NCBI RefSeq assembly: GCF_002895485.1
Contig: NZ_AZRK01000001.1
Location: 124,001 to 188,000, forward strand
Direction: 5' to 3'
DNA from: Petrotoga sp. 9PWA.NaAc.5.4
GTDB taxonomy: Bacteria > Thermotogota > Thermotogae > Petrotogales > Petrotogaceae
DNA: 64,000 nucleotides
The notes below the pieces were generated by a model. The model did not search any database, was not told the origin of the DNA, and saw only the letters and a list, made by a program, of their open reading frames with translations. The position numbers and the translations under genes are program-made. Every line of letters starts with the position of its first letter. Within the stretch, counting starts at the first letter, position 1. Positions 33,743 to 42,299 of the stretch are shown here, piece after piece.

Positions 33743-35128
33743 ATGAATAGTAACCTATATAGAAAATATAGGCCCATGACATTCGATGAAATAATAGGTC
33801 AATCCCATATTGTAAGATATTTTAGTAATGCCATAAAAAAAGATGAAGTTTCTCACGCTTATATATTTTCAGGTCCAAGAGGTACTGGCAAAACTACAAC
33901 AGCGAGAATTTTGGCTAAAGTATTAAATTGTGAAAATCCTAAAGGATATAACCCTTGTAATGAATGTGAAAATTGCGTTTCTATAAACAAAAACAGTTTT
34001 ATGGATGTAATTGAGTTAGATGCTGCTTCAAATAGAGGCATAGACGAAATAAGAAATATTAGAGAATCAACCAACTATCGACCGGCCTATGGAAAATACA
34101 AAGTTTATATAATAGATGAATTTCATATGTTAACTAAAGAAGCTTTCAATGCCCTTTTAAAAACGTTAGAGGAACCTCCTTCACGCGTTATATTTGTTCT
34201 TGCTACCACTAATTTGGAAAAAGTACCTGAGACAATTATATCAAGATCTCAGCTCTTAAATTTTAAAAACTTAACTCCCAAAGATATTCTAATGGGTTTA
34301 AAAAGAATTGCAAAATTAGAAAACATAGAATATGAAATAAAAGCATTAGAAACCATTTCTAAAAAAGCCAAAGGAAGTATGAGAGATGCTATTTCAATGT
34401 TCGAACAAGTAGAAAAATTTGGTGAAAGTAAAATTACTGTTGAAGATATAACAGATATTTTGGGAATCTTTGATGAAAGTTTTATTACTCAGTTTATTGA
34501 TGTTGTCAGCTCATATAATGTTGATGAATTTTTACATTTATCTCAAGAACTTTTTAATATAGGGAAAGATCCAGAAGTCTTAATAGAAGAATCTGTAGAA
34601 TATCTATTCGAACACTTTCAAGAAAGAAAAGATCCTACAAAAGATATTTACTTGATGAAAATGTTCAACGATCTCTCCAAACAATTAAAATACAGTGAAA
34701 ATAAAAGAATAGTATTTGATGTAGAACTGATGAATTATATGAACCAAAATAGAAAAGAAAATAATGTCGAAGCTAAAAAAGTTCCTTATCGTTCTAATGA
34801 AGGTGAACGAAAATTTGACAATCCTATAATATCAAAGGTTCTAGATTTTTTTAGCGCTCCTCGTGAAAAGAAGGCTAATCTTGCGATATACTTTTCTTTA
34901 TTAGCTTCACAGATACAATTAAAGGAAAATAGAGTAAATTTCGACTTTACTCAAGAACATAAATTAGAATATGAAATATTAAGGAAATACATAGATGAAT
35001 TGAAAGTAAATATATCGTTGTTAATAGATGATGCTTACGAGGTCACTATAAGTTTTTCCGGAGAAAATCCTGAAATTTATAAAGTATATGAAGAAAGTCC
35101 TAAATATAAAGAAAAACCTCTTTTTTAG
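33743..35128 (+). CDS. dnaX: DNA polymerase III subunit gamma/tau
   Basis: This is the clamp-loader ATPase of the replicative polymerase. Walker A GPRGTGKTTTARILAK is followed by the four-cysteine zinc module (CENPKGYNPCNECENC), IIDEFHMLTKEAFNALLKTLEEPP with DEAH-like Walker B, and sensor 1 ATTNLEKVPETIISR. 461 residues is short compared with long tau forms; the C-terminal domain after about residue 360 is reduced. I see no long A-run that would support a programmed gamma-form frameshift. ATG 33743 has TAGGAGG upstream and repeat copy 8 ends 27 bases before it. Confidence 0.95.
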   Translation: MNSNLYRKYRPMTFDEIIGQSHIVRYFSNAIKKDEVSHAYIFSGPRGTGKTTTARILAKVLNCENPKGYNPCNECENCVSINKNSFMDVIELDAASNRGIDEIRNIRESTNYRPAYGKYKVYIIDEFHMLTKEAFNALLKTLEEPPSRVIFVLATTNLEKVPETIISRSQLLNFKNLTPKDILMGLKRIAKLENIEYEIKALETISKKAKGSMRDAISMFEQVEKFGESKITVEDITDILGIFDESFITQFIDVVSSYNVDEFLHLSQELFNIGKDPEVLIEESVEYLFEHFQERKDPTKDIYLMKMFNDLSKQLKYSENKRIVFDVELMNYMNQNRKENNVEAKKVPYRSNEGERKFDNPIISKVLDFFSAPREKKANLAIYFSLLASQIQLKENRVNFDFTQEHKLEYEILRKYIDELKVNISLLIDDAYEVTISFSGENPEIYKVYEESPKYKEKPLF

Positions 35129-35163
35129 TTACTCTCTTAAATCAAATTGGAGTAGATAAATAA

Positions 35164-36015
35164 ATGATATACTTACTGTTTGCTATGAAAGTAGAAGCAG
35201 AACCTTTCTTAAATAAACTATCTCTAAAAAAACTTTCAGATAAACCCTTTGAAATATATGAAGATGAAAGTAAAAATGTAAAAATAGCAATTTCTGGTAT
35301 AGGAAAAGTTAATATAGCCGGTGCTACTTCTTATCTGTTAAAGGACATAATTAGCCCAATATTTAATTATGAAGATTTTATCTTTAATATAGGCATATGT
35401 GGAAGTTTAAACGATAAGTATAAGATCTCTGAAGCTGTTCTTTGCAATAAGATAAAAGATTATGAAACGAAAAAAAATTTCTATTCTGACATTTTAATTG
35501 AACATCCCCTAAAGGAAGGGACTATTCAAAGCATATACACCTTAGACCAAAAATACGAGTTCCTTGAGGATCTTGTTGATATGGAAGCTTCTGCTTTTTT
35601 CCAAGTTGCTTCAAAGTTCCTGTACACTCATCAAATATATGTTTTAAAGTTTGTTTCTGATTATGTTGATAAAATTAACCAGCTTAACGTTAAAAAGCTG
35701 CCAAAAAATTTTATAAAGAGTTTGATTGAAACTAATATTGAACCTATTTTTGTACTTCTAAAAAATATTCATTACTTATTAAAATCAAATCTCCCTTTAA
35801 TTCAAAAGAAAGATATAGAAATAATTGAAAACTTTTCAAGATGCTTAAATCTCACTTTTACTCAAAAAGAACAACTTAAAAATGCCTATTTTTATGCAAA
35901 ATCAAGAAAAATAGACCCGTTAAAAATTTTAGAAAAATATATGAAAATAACCCCGAAAAATAAATATGAAAGGAACATAATTTTTGAAAATGTCAAAAAT
36001 GAATTTTATAAATAA
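35164..36015 (+). CDS. MTA/SAH nucleosidase-like phosphorylase-superfamily protein with C-terminal extension
   Basis: Residues 1 to about 190 are a nucleosidase domain: MKVEAEPFL at the N-terminus, SGIGKVNIAGA, NIGICGS, then MEAS (Glu141, ribose contact) and VSDYVD (Asp166, catalytic acid in MTA/SAH nucleosidases). The last 90 residues are an all-helical extension I cannot assign. The overall length of 283 exceeds the usual 230. The 3' end overlaps the SPL-like radical SAM gene by 32 bases, so they are translated together. Likely role: removing 5'-deoxyadenosine, SAH or MTA formed by SAM-using enzymes; which of these is inference. Confidence 0.8.
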   Translation: MIYLLFAMKVEAEPFLNKLSLKKLSDKPFEIYEDESKNVKIAISGIGKVNIAGATSYLLKDIISPIFNYEDFIFNIGICGSLNDKYKISEAVLCNKIKDYETKKNFYSDILIEHPLKEGTIQSIYTLDQKYEFLEDLVDMEASAFFQVASKFLYTHQIYVLKFVSDYVDKINQLNVKKLPKNFIKSLIETNIEPIFVLLKNIHYLLKSNLPLIQKKDIEIIENFSRCLNLTFTQKEQLKNAYFYAKSRKIDPLKILEKYMKITPKNKYERNIIFENVKNEFYK

Positions 36016-37000
36016 AATATTTTCTCATATATATGTTGAAGTAGAATCTTTAAAATATCAAAAAACCTATGAAATTTTAAATAAGTTCAAACAAAGTAAA
36101 GTTGTTTACATAGATAATTATAAAGAACTATTCTCACGGAAAAATCAAAATCCTACCATTCAAAAAATATCTCCATCTTTAATTATTGCTGTAAAACAAA
36201 ATGAGTTCATATATCAAGGTTCCCGAATGTGTCAGGATTTTGATCAAGATAATTTCTACTATACTAATTTTATTCTGAATTGCTTATTTGAATGTGATTA
36301 TTGTTATCTTAAAGGGATGAACTTATCTTCTAATATCGTATTTTTTGTAAATTTAGAAGATTATTTTAGAGAAATAAAGCAATTAACAGCTGAAGATAAA
36401 AAAATTTATTTAAGCATATCTTATGATTCAGATATACTATTATTCGACGGAATCTTAGATTTTTTGGAAGATTGGATGGATTTTGCTTACCATAACCCCA
36501 AAGTTACAATAGAGATTAGAACCAAAAGTTCTACCTTTAAAAAATTTTTTTACAGCCAACCCATAAAGAATTTAATAATATCTTCGAGTATCTTACCTCA
36601 ATCTATTATAGATAAATATGAAAAAAATACCCCAAATTTAGAAAAAAGATTAAACGCTGTTTCAAAGCTTATCAATTTAGGATGGAAAATAAACTTAGCT
36701 ATCGATCCTGTTATCTATGATAAAGATGCTTGGCAAAATGAATATCAGGAATTTTTTGATACTCTTTCAAAGAAAGTTGACTTGGAAAAAGTTAATGCAA
36801 TAACTATCGGAACTTTTAGAATACCTACTAATTATTTGAAAAGACTAAAAAAGTTTTCTTTTTCACCTATAGCGTTTTATACTTATCAAACAGATGCAGA
36901 AGTAGCTTCTTATCCTAAAGAAATAAAAAATCAGATGATAGATTTTATAAAAACTCAGTTAGAAACAAGAATTAAAGATATAAAAATATATATTATTTGA
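35984..37000 (+). CDS. Spore photoproduct lyase-like radical SAM protein
   Basis: This radical SAM protein of 338 residues has the SPL-type cluster motif C-x3-C-x2-C at Cys100, Cys104 and Cys107 within NCLFECDYCYLKG. The flanking pattern through PAIYID-like (here AIDPVIYDKDAWQNEYQEFF) aligns with SPL along its whole length. The SPL hydrogen-donor cysteine (Cys141 in Bacillus subtilis, in SCTSD) aligns with Tyr147 here (SYDSD), and no cysteine follows the cluster motif. It may therefore not repair thymine dimers by the known route. The start is TTG 35984 or ATG 35990. Thermotogota do not form spores. A strong terminator follows. Confidence 0.82.
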   Translation: MKMSKMNFINKIFSHIYVEVESLKYQKTYEILNKFKQSKVVYIDNYKELFSRKNQNPTIQKISPSLIIAVKQNEFIYQGSRMCQDFDQDNFYYTNFILNCLFECDYCYLKGMNLSSNIVFFVNLEDYFREIKQLTAEDKKIYLSISYDSDILLFDGILDFLEDWMDFAYHNPKVTIEIRTKSSTFKKFFYSQPIKNLIISSSILPQSIIDKYEKNTPNLEKRLNAVSKLINLGWKINLAIDPVIYDKDAWQNEYQEFFDTLSKKVDLEKVNAITIGTFRIPTNYLKRLKKFSFSPIAFYTYQTDAEVASYPKEIKNQMIDFIKTQLETRIKDIKIYII

Positions 37001-37015
37001 TAGGTAATATCAAAC

Positions 37016-37052
37016 AATAAGAGCAACATTTATACGGTTGCTCTTATTTTAT
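37016..37052 (+). terminator. Rho-independent terminator after the SPL-like gene
   Basis: Stem AATAAGAGCAAC (37016-37027) pairs perfectly with GTTGCTCTTATT (37037-37048) around a 9-base loop, followed by a T-rich tract. It separates the dnaX-nucleosidase-SPL group from the metallophosphoesterase. Confidence 0.9.
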
Positions 37053-37153
37053 TTTTGCTAACTATTCTTTATATAGCTTAATAATGATTAATTTTATTTT
37101 TATAATACTTAGATATCATATTTATGTAATCAAAAATAGAGGAGGTGTTTTTT

Positions 37154-38965
37154 GTGAAAAAGAAATTTTTATCGCTGTTTTTTGTTTTACTTTCTTTGTT
37201 TGCTATAACTTTTGGTGAAGCACCTTTAGTCTCAACTATTGATTTAGATGAAACAACTACACCAAGGCAGATAGGTTTAGCTATGACAAGTAACCCACAA
37301 ACCAATATAAACATAAACTGGACAACACTAAATACTTCGTTAACTAATCCAAAAGTATTAGTTTGGGAAAAAGGTACAGATGAAAGTACAGCAAAAACTT
37401 TTTGTGCAAACGTTGAGAAAAGAGAAGTAATAAATTCAACAATACCTGGTGTAAAAGAAAAAAATTTCTATTCGGCTACCATTTACAACTTGAAACCAGG
37501 TACAGAATACAATTATCGCGTGGGTGTTGAGGAAGCTATGAGTGAAGTAAAGAGTTTTAAAACTGCTCAGGTAAGTAACGAAGAGTTTACATTTCTTTAC
37601 TTTGCAGATCCTCAAATGAGTGGTGCACATGCAAAAGGCTGGCATGCTATACAAGATATTGCAAAAGAAATGTATCCAAATGCAGAATTTATATATATAG
37701 CTGGTGATTTAACGAACACAGCAAATGATGAAGGCCAATGGGAAAGTTTTTTCAACCAACCAGGCAATGCTCAATACAACACAAAGTTCGATGGAAATCT
37801 TATTCAAGAATTACCTGTAGCGGCCACAATGGGAAATCATGACGGTGCGAATGCTGGAATCGGAGGAATTACAAGCCATTTTACTTGGGACAGTGAAGTT
37901 GAAGGTGTACCATTAACGTACGCATTTTCATATGGACCAGCTCGCTTTATTATACTCAATACTCAATATAATGTTTTGGATTCTCAACAACAATTTGCTC
38001 AAACTGAATTTCTAAAAAAGGAAGTAGCTGAAGCAAAAGCTTTAGGTCAATGGACTATAGTAGGATGGCATAAACCAATCTACACTGGCGCAAATCATTT
38101 AGATGACAGTGATGTCGTAGCAAGTAGAAAATATTGGAGTTCAGTTTTAGCGAGATTAGGAGTAGACGTTGTATTATCAGGTCACGACCATGTTATGAGC
38201 AGAGGTTTTGTAAAGGAAGATGGAACAAAAGAAGATGTAACAATAAAAGTTTACGATAGAATATATGCTGCTCCTCAACCTGATCATGCTCCACTTCATT
38301 ATGTTGCTACTACAGGAAGTACTTTAAAATTCTATGCTCCAATTACCAGCAACGAATGGATAGATGAAAATGATCCTATTTCTCCTGATTTTGGTTTCCT
38401 TGATCTCAATTCTTCTTTGCCAGCAGGTCATCCACTAAATCCATTAGGACCTTGTACAAACGACGATTTAGATGGAGTAGATCCAAATTATATACGATAT
38501 CCAACCTTTGTTGCTGTAACAATATCACCCAATCAAATTAAGTTAGAAGCTTATTTTACAGGGTTTGATAGTAATACTAATACAATTCTTAAAGATACTT
38601 TTCTTTACGATAGTTTAACAGTCCAAAGAGATGGAGTTTCTAAGGGGATAGAATATACTACTCCTCAATTAAAAAGATTAGCTGTATCTTTAACCACAAA
38701 CAAATTTACTAAAATTGATCAATCAGCTAAGATTAACGTTAGAGGAAAAGATTATTTGGAAAACGAATTGAATCTTTCATCTTTCAACGTAAGTTATAAA
38801 ACTGATTCAGAAGAATTTATCAATGTTTCAAATGATGGCGTTGTAACGGTTAAAAAGATGCCTCAAGAAAATAAAACAGTAAAAGTTTGGGTTGAAGCTT
38901 CAAATAAAGAAAAAACAGTTAGAAGCGATAAACTAACCATAACTTTAGAACCCGCTTCTAAATAA
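37154..38965 (+). CDS. Secreted metallophosphoesterase with purple-acid-phosphatase-like N-terminal domain
   Basis: This exported phosphoesterase has a signal peptide at residues 1-21 (KKKFLSLFFVLLSLFAITFG). A fibronectin-III-like domain (about 25-140) precedes a calcineurin-type catalytic domain with FADPQ, AGDLTN, MGNHDG, GWHKP and SGHDH, the metal ligands in order. The last 100 residues look like an immunoglobulin-like domain. GTG 37154 has AGGAGGTG upstream; GTG 37145 overlaps it. About 603 residues. The substrate (phosphate esters or nucleotides) is unknown. Bounded by terminators on both sides, it appears to be transcribed alone. Confidence 0.9.
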   Translation: MKKKFLSLFFVLLSLFAITFGEAPLVSTIDLDETTTPRQIGLAMTSNPQTNININWTTLNTSLTNPKVLVWEKGTDESTAKTFCANVEKREVINSTIPGVKEKNFYSATIYNLKPGTEYNYRVGVEEAMSEVKSFKTAQVSNEEFTFLYFADPQMSGAHAKGWHAIQDIAKEMYPNAEFIYIAGDLTNTANDEGQWESFFNQPGNAQYNTKFDGNLIQELPVAATMGNHDGANAGIGGITSHFTWDSEVEGVPLTYAFSYGPARFIILNTQYNVLDSQQQFAQTEFLKKEVAEAKALGQWTIVGWHKPIYTGANHLDDSDVVASRKYWSSVLARLGVDVVLSGHDHVMSRGFVKEDGTKEDVTIKVYDRIYAAPQPDHAPLHYVATTGSTLKFYAPITSNEWIDENDPISPDFGFLDLNSSLPAGHPLNPLGPCTNDDLDGVDPNYIRYPTFVAVTISPNQIKLEAYFTGFDSNTNTILKDTFLYDSLTVQRDGVSKGIEYTTPQLKRLAVSLTTNKFTKIDQSAKINVRGKDYLENELNLSSFNVSYKTDSEEFINVSNDGVVTVKKMPQENKTVKVWVEASNKEKTVRSDKLTITLEPASK

Positions 38966-39023
38966 ATATTTAGGCGTCTTTCTTCAATAAAAAGATTATC
39001 GTTAAATTTATGTCTTCGTACTT

Positions 39024-39059
39024 AAAAAGCTTCGCAGAAACATGCGAAGCTTTATTTTT
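39024..39059. terminator. Bidirectional terminator between metallophosphoesterase and speE
   Basis: AAAGCTTCGC (39026-39035) and GCGAAGCTTT (39044-39053) pair perfectly with an 8-base loop. A-rich sequence on the left and T-rich on the right allow it to act on both converging transcripts. Confidence 0.9.
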
Positions 39060-39073
39060 TATCTTTATGCTTT

Positions 39074-39949
39074 TTAAATTTCTTGGATCATTCTTTTTAC
39101 AAAGTTTGGAAGAGAAAATGAAGCCACATGAATTTCTTCGTTATAATATTTTAATTCTTTTTCAAAATTTCTTACCTTTTGAGAATCAAAATCCTTAATA
39201 GGATCTATATTTTTCGAGGCAAAAGTCCACGTCCACACACCGGGTTGATATTGTGGAACATATCCCATGTATAATTTAGTAATATTAAATACTGATTTTA
39301 TAAGATTATAAGCTTTAACCATCCATTCTTTTTTTAAAAAAGGTTCTTCGGTTTCTGCCGAAAATACGCCGTCTTCTTTAAGAGCTTCAAAGCAATGTCT
39401 ATAAAAGTCTTTCGTAAAAAGACTCTTTCCTTCTCCTTCCATAGGATCGGTGGAATCTACTATTATTACATCAAAGTAATTTGTAAAATTAGAAACAAAC
39501 TTACTTCCATCTTCATAATATATTTCTACTTTTGGATTATTTAATTCATATGAAATATTTGTCAAATACTTTTTAGCAGCTTCGATTACTGTTTTATCAA
39601 TTTCACAAAGCATAACTTTTTCAACTGAAGGATGTTTTAAAACTTCTCTAACTGTTCCGCCATCTCCTCCACCAATTACCAATACATTTTTAGGTTCTCT
39701 ATGCAAAAACAGAGGAACGTGAGAGATCATTTCATGATAAATATATTCATCCAAATCTCTTGTCATAATAACTCCATCTAAAGCAAACAACTTTCCAAAA
39801 GCGGGAGTTTCATAAATATCAATATTTTGATAAGGAGTTTCTTCAGAATATATGATTCTATCAATTTCAGTGAAAACTCCACATCTATTAACTTTGTCAT
39901 ATTCATTAAAAAAAACGTGTGGAAATTTTTCTTTATTTGACAATATCAT
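39074..39949 (-). CDS. speE: Spermidine synthase (polyamine aminopropyltransferase)
   Basis: This enzyme transfers the aminopropyl group of decarboxylated SAM to putrescine or a related amine, releasing MTA. Signatures are TRDLDEYIYHEMISHVPLFLH, VIGGGDGGTVREVLKH (dcSAM site), VMLCEIDKTVIEAAKKYL, YYEDGSKF and IIVDSTDPMEGEGKSLF. 291 residues. It overlaps speD by 4 bases, so the two are coupled. MTA made here could be cleaved by the nucleosidase at 35164. Confidence 0.95.
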   Translation of the reverse strand: MILSNKEKFPHVFFNEYDKVNRCGVFTEIDRIIYSEETPYQNIDIYETPAFGKLFALDGVIMTRDLDEYIYHEMISHVPLFLHREPKNVLVIGGGDGGTVREVLKHPSVEKVMLCEIDKTVIEAAKKYLTNISYELNNPKVEIYYEDGSKFVSNFTNYFDVIIVDSTDPMEGEGKSLFTKDFYRHCFEALKEDGVFSAETEEPFLKKEWMVKAYNLIKSVFNITKLYMGYVPQYQPGVWTWTFASKNIDPIKDFDSQKVRNFEKELKYYNEEIHVASFSLPNFVKRMIQEI

Positions 39950-40344
39950 TTCACCTCAACCTTATGTAAAGAATTTTCCGAAATACCTATAGCTTCAAAA
40001 ATCCCTCTTTTGTACTCAGAAACATCTTGTCTTTTAGATTTAAAAGCTTCCTTTAAATATTCAAAGGCTATCCAAGGATTTACAGATTCACCACAAGTAT
40101 AAATATCAACTGATGCATACTTATATTCAGGCCATGTATGAATAGCTAAATGGGATTCTGAAACTATTACCGCACCACTAATGCCGTGAGGCAAAAATCT
40201 ATGAAAAGTCGAAGTTACAATTGTTGCCCCTGATTTAATAGCCGCTTCCTTCATATAATATTCTATTTCTTCTACACTATTCAAAATTTCTTCATCACAT
40301 TCATACAATTCTGCTATTAAATGTCTTCCTAAAGATTTTGCCAT
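39946..40344 (-). CDS. speD: S-adenosylmethionine decarboxylase proenzyme
   Basis: This proenzyme self-cleaves to form its pyruvoyl cofactor. The cleavage site Glu63-Ser64 lies in VSESHLAIHTWPEYKYASVDIYTCG, with His69 and Cys84 at the catalytic positions known from the Thermotoga enzyme. 132 residues, prokaryotic class 1B. ATG 40344 has GGAGGAGTGAGAG upstream. The terminus of repeat copy 9 lies about 15 bases further up. It forms an operon with speE; the divergent-looking XRE-cupin gene behind it runs in the same direction. Confidence 0.96.
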   Translation of the reverse strand: MAKSLGRHLIAELYECDEEILNSVEEIEYYMKEAAIKSGATIVTSTFHRFLPHGISGAVIVSESHLAIHTWPEYKYASVDIYTCGESVNPWIAFEYLKEAFKSKRQDVSEYKRGIFEAIGISENSLHKVEVK

Positions 40345-40356
40345 CTCTCACTCCTC

Positions 40357-40538
40357 CTTCGCTTTAGAAATTCTAAATATCAAATTTTATAAAAATTTTA
40401 TAGTTTAAATATTTATAAAATATCTACACAATTCTAATTTTGAGATATTCTCTATTTCTTTGAATATGGGAGAGGACTCTGCCCTGATCCCTTTACAAAT
40501 TTAAAAGATTATTTTTGGAGAATTCTTATTTTTAAAGT
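40357..40538 (-). repeat. MITE-like repeat, copy 9
   Basis: Reverse copy filling the gap between the XRE-cupin gene and speD. Gene-proximal terminus CGCTTTAGAAATTC is at about 40360; distal terminus TTATTTTTAAAGTCC is at 40526-40540, only a few bases from the regulator stop codon. The GC-rich patch reads GGACTCTGCCCTGATCCC; the central hairpin is lost. Confidence 0.75.
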
Positions 40539-40545
40539 CCCTATC

Positions 40546-41082
40546 TTAATATATTTCTATCCAGATAACTTTTGCTTTTTTCGTTTTGCTCTTGTTTTTG
40601 ATGAAATGTTTTCTATTTGAAGAATAGAAAAAACATTCCTCGCTATCGACAATGTATACCTCTTTATTGAGATAAAGTTCTATTTCACCTTCGATTACAT
40701 AACCAAATTCTATTCCTTCATGTGATTTTTCAACTTTTGTTGCTTTACATGGATCCAATATTATCAAAGATGGTTCTATATTTTTAGGTTCGCTTGCCGT
40801 TAAAAGTAATTCTTCGTAAACTCCTTCGGGAGTATCATATATCGGTATCCTATCTTCTTTAGTAAATACTACTTTTTCTTTATTCTCAAGATTTGAAAAA
40901 AAATCTTTTAAATCTGTTCCAAGTGCTCTAAGAATCATTTCTAAGTTTTCTAACGTGGGTGAAGTTAAATCTCTTTCTACCTGTGAGATAAATCCTCTCG
41001 TTAAATCTGATTTAACAGCTAATTCTTCTTGAGTCATATTCCTCATTATTCTTAAACTTTTTATTTTTTCCCCAATCTTCAT
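40546..41082 (-). CDS. XRE-family regulator with cupin domain
   Basis: This is a transcription factor of the PuuR-like layout. An N-terminal helix-turn-helix (IGEKIKSLRIMRNMTQEELAVKSDLTRGFISQVERDLTSPTLENLEMILRALG, about 1-60) is joined to a C-terminal cupin (about 100-178: KSHEGIEFGYVIEGEIELYLN). ATG 41082 has GGAGG upstream; an earlier in-frame codon at 41118 would run through the operator. It lies just upstream of speD-speE on the same strand, so control of polyamine synthesis is a reasonable inference. A palindrome 26 bases before its start is the probable binding site. Confidence 0.87.
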   Translation of the reverse strand: MKIGEKIKSLRIMRNMTQEELAVKSDLTRGFISQVERDLTSPTLENLEMILRALGTDLKDFFSNLENKEKVVFTKEDRIPIYDTPEGVYEELLLTASEPKNIEPSLIILDPCKATKVEKSHEGIEFGYVIEGEIELYLNKEVYIVDSEECFFYSSNRKHFIKNKSKTKKAKVIWIEIY

Positions 41083-41107
41083 AGAAGTTCCTCCAAAAAT
41101 GGATATT

Positions 41108-41130
41108 ATATTAAACAAACCGTTTAATAT
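41108..41130 (-). promoter_or_regulatory. Probable operator of the XRE-cupin regulator
   Basis: Perfect 9-bp inverted repeat ATATTAAAC / GTTTAATAT with a 5-base centre (AAACC), 26 bases upstream of the regulator start. Size and symmetry suit a dimeric helix-turn-helix protein, suggesting autoregulation. The core TTAAAC..GTTTAA is not repeated before speD. Confidence 0.6.
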
Positions 41131-41207
41131 TATATACTTTTCCTTTTAGCATTGTCAATTATATTAATTTAAATTTATGTTTCAAAAACTTCAAAAATTT
41201 TTTTATG

Positions 41208-41216
41208 TGTTATACT
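41208..41216 (+). promoter_or_regulatory. Extended -10 promoter element of mreB
   Basis: TGTTATACT forms an extended -10 (TG-n-TATACT) 60 bases upstream of the mreB start. No good -35 is visible at 17 bases, as is common with extended -10 promoters. Confidence 0.5.
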
Positions 41217-41275
41217 AAAATATATAGGAAATGCAAAAGCAAAAACAATGGTAATTTAAGGAGGAGTTTTTTTAT

Positions 41276-42295
41276 ATGAGATCCTACGTTAGAAGTTACC
41301 TGGGTATTGATCTGGGAACTGCCAACACCTTAGTATACATAAAAGGAAAAGGAATTGTTTTGAACGAACCTTCTGTAATTGCTATAAACAAAGATACTCA
41401 AGAAATTCTTCATGTTGGAATAGAAGCAAAAAAAATGATTGGTAAAACTCCCGCCAATATTGTAGCAATAAGACCTTTAAAAGAGGGAGTAATAGCAGAT
41501 TATAATGTTGCTGTAACCATGTTAAAATATTTTATTAATGCATCGCTTGGTGGTTTTAATGTCCTAAAACCGGTTGTTGTCATAGGTATACCAACAGATG
41601 CCACAGAAGTGGAAAGAGGTGCTTTAAGAGAAGCTGCCATCGATGCAGGTGCTGGTAAAGCATTTTTAATAGAAGAAGCTATGGCTACTGCTATTGGAGC
41701 TGGATTAGACATTGAAGAACCTACTGGAAATATGATAGTTGATATAGGTGGAGGTACCACAGAAATTGCCGTAATTTCACTTGGAAATATTGTAGTATCT
41801 AAATCCATAAGAGTAGCTGGTGATCAAATGGACCAAGCAATTATGGATTTCATTAAGAATCGATATAATATTATAGTAGGTGAAAAAACTTCCGAAAAGA
41901 TTAAAATTGAAATAGGAAACGTTTTTGAAAGTAGTGAATACGACAAACTTGCAATGGAAGTAATTGGTTTAGATGTTTTAACTGGTTTACCAAAAACCAT
42001 TCATATTACTGGTTACGAAATAAGGCAAGCAATGAAACCAGCCATTTCAAAAATAATAGAAAATATAAAAATTGCTATTGAAGAAACTCCTCCTGAATTA
42101 CTATATGATATTGTAAATAGAGGCATATTTTTAGCAGGGGGTGGAGCAATGATTAAGGGGCTTAAAGAATTGATAGAAACAGAAGTTTTAATTAGAGTAG
42201 TAATTGCAGATGACCCAACAACTTGCGTTGCAAGGGGAGCGGGAATGGTTCTAGATAAAGTAAATATTTTAAAAAGTCTTTACCAAAATAAATAA
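41276..42295 (+). CDS. mreB: Rod shape-determining protein MreB
   Basis: This actin-like protein directs lateral wall synthesis. It opens YLGIDLGTANTLVYIKGKGIVLNEPSV (phosphate 1), with IGIPTDATEVERGALREAA, MIVDIGGGTTEIAVIS (phosphate 2) and IFLAGGGAMIKGL (adenosine site). 339 residues, as usual. AAGGAGGAG lies upstream of ATG 41276. It is first of the mreB-mreC-mreD-mrdA operon. Confidence 0.97.
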   Translation: MRSYVRSYLGIDLGTANTLVYIKGKGIVLNEPSVIAINKDTQEILHVGIEAKKMIGKTPANIVAIRPLKEGVIADYNVAVTMLKYFINASLGGFNVLKPVVVIGIPTDATEVERGALREAAIDAGAGKAFLIEEAMATAIGAGLDIEEPTGNMIVDIGGGTTEIAVISLGNIVVSKSIRVAGDQMDQAIMDFIKNRYNIIVGEKTSEKIKIEIGNVFESSEYDKLAMEVIGLDVLTGLPKTIHITGYEIRQAMKPAISKIIENIKIAIEETPPELLYDIVNRGIFLAGGGAMIKGLKELIETEVLIRVVIADDPTTCVARGAGMVLDKVNILKSLYQNK

Positions 42296-42299
42296 AAAT

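Noticed and set aside
34760-34800. Short A-run in dnaX, considered as a programmed frameshift site for a gamma form
   Set aside because: Only six A residues without a downstream hairpin; not comparable to known dnaX slippage sites.
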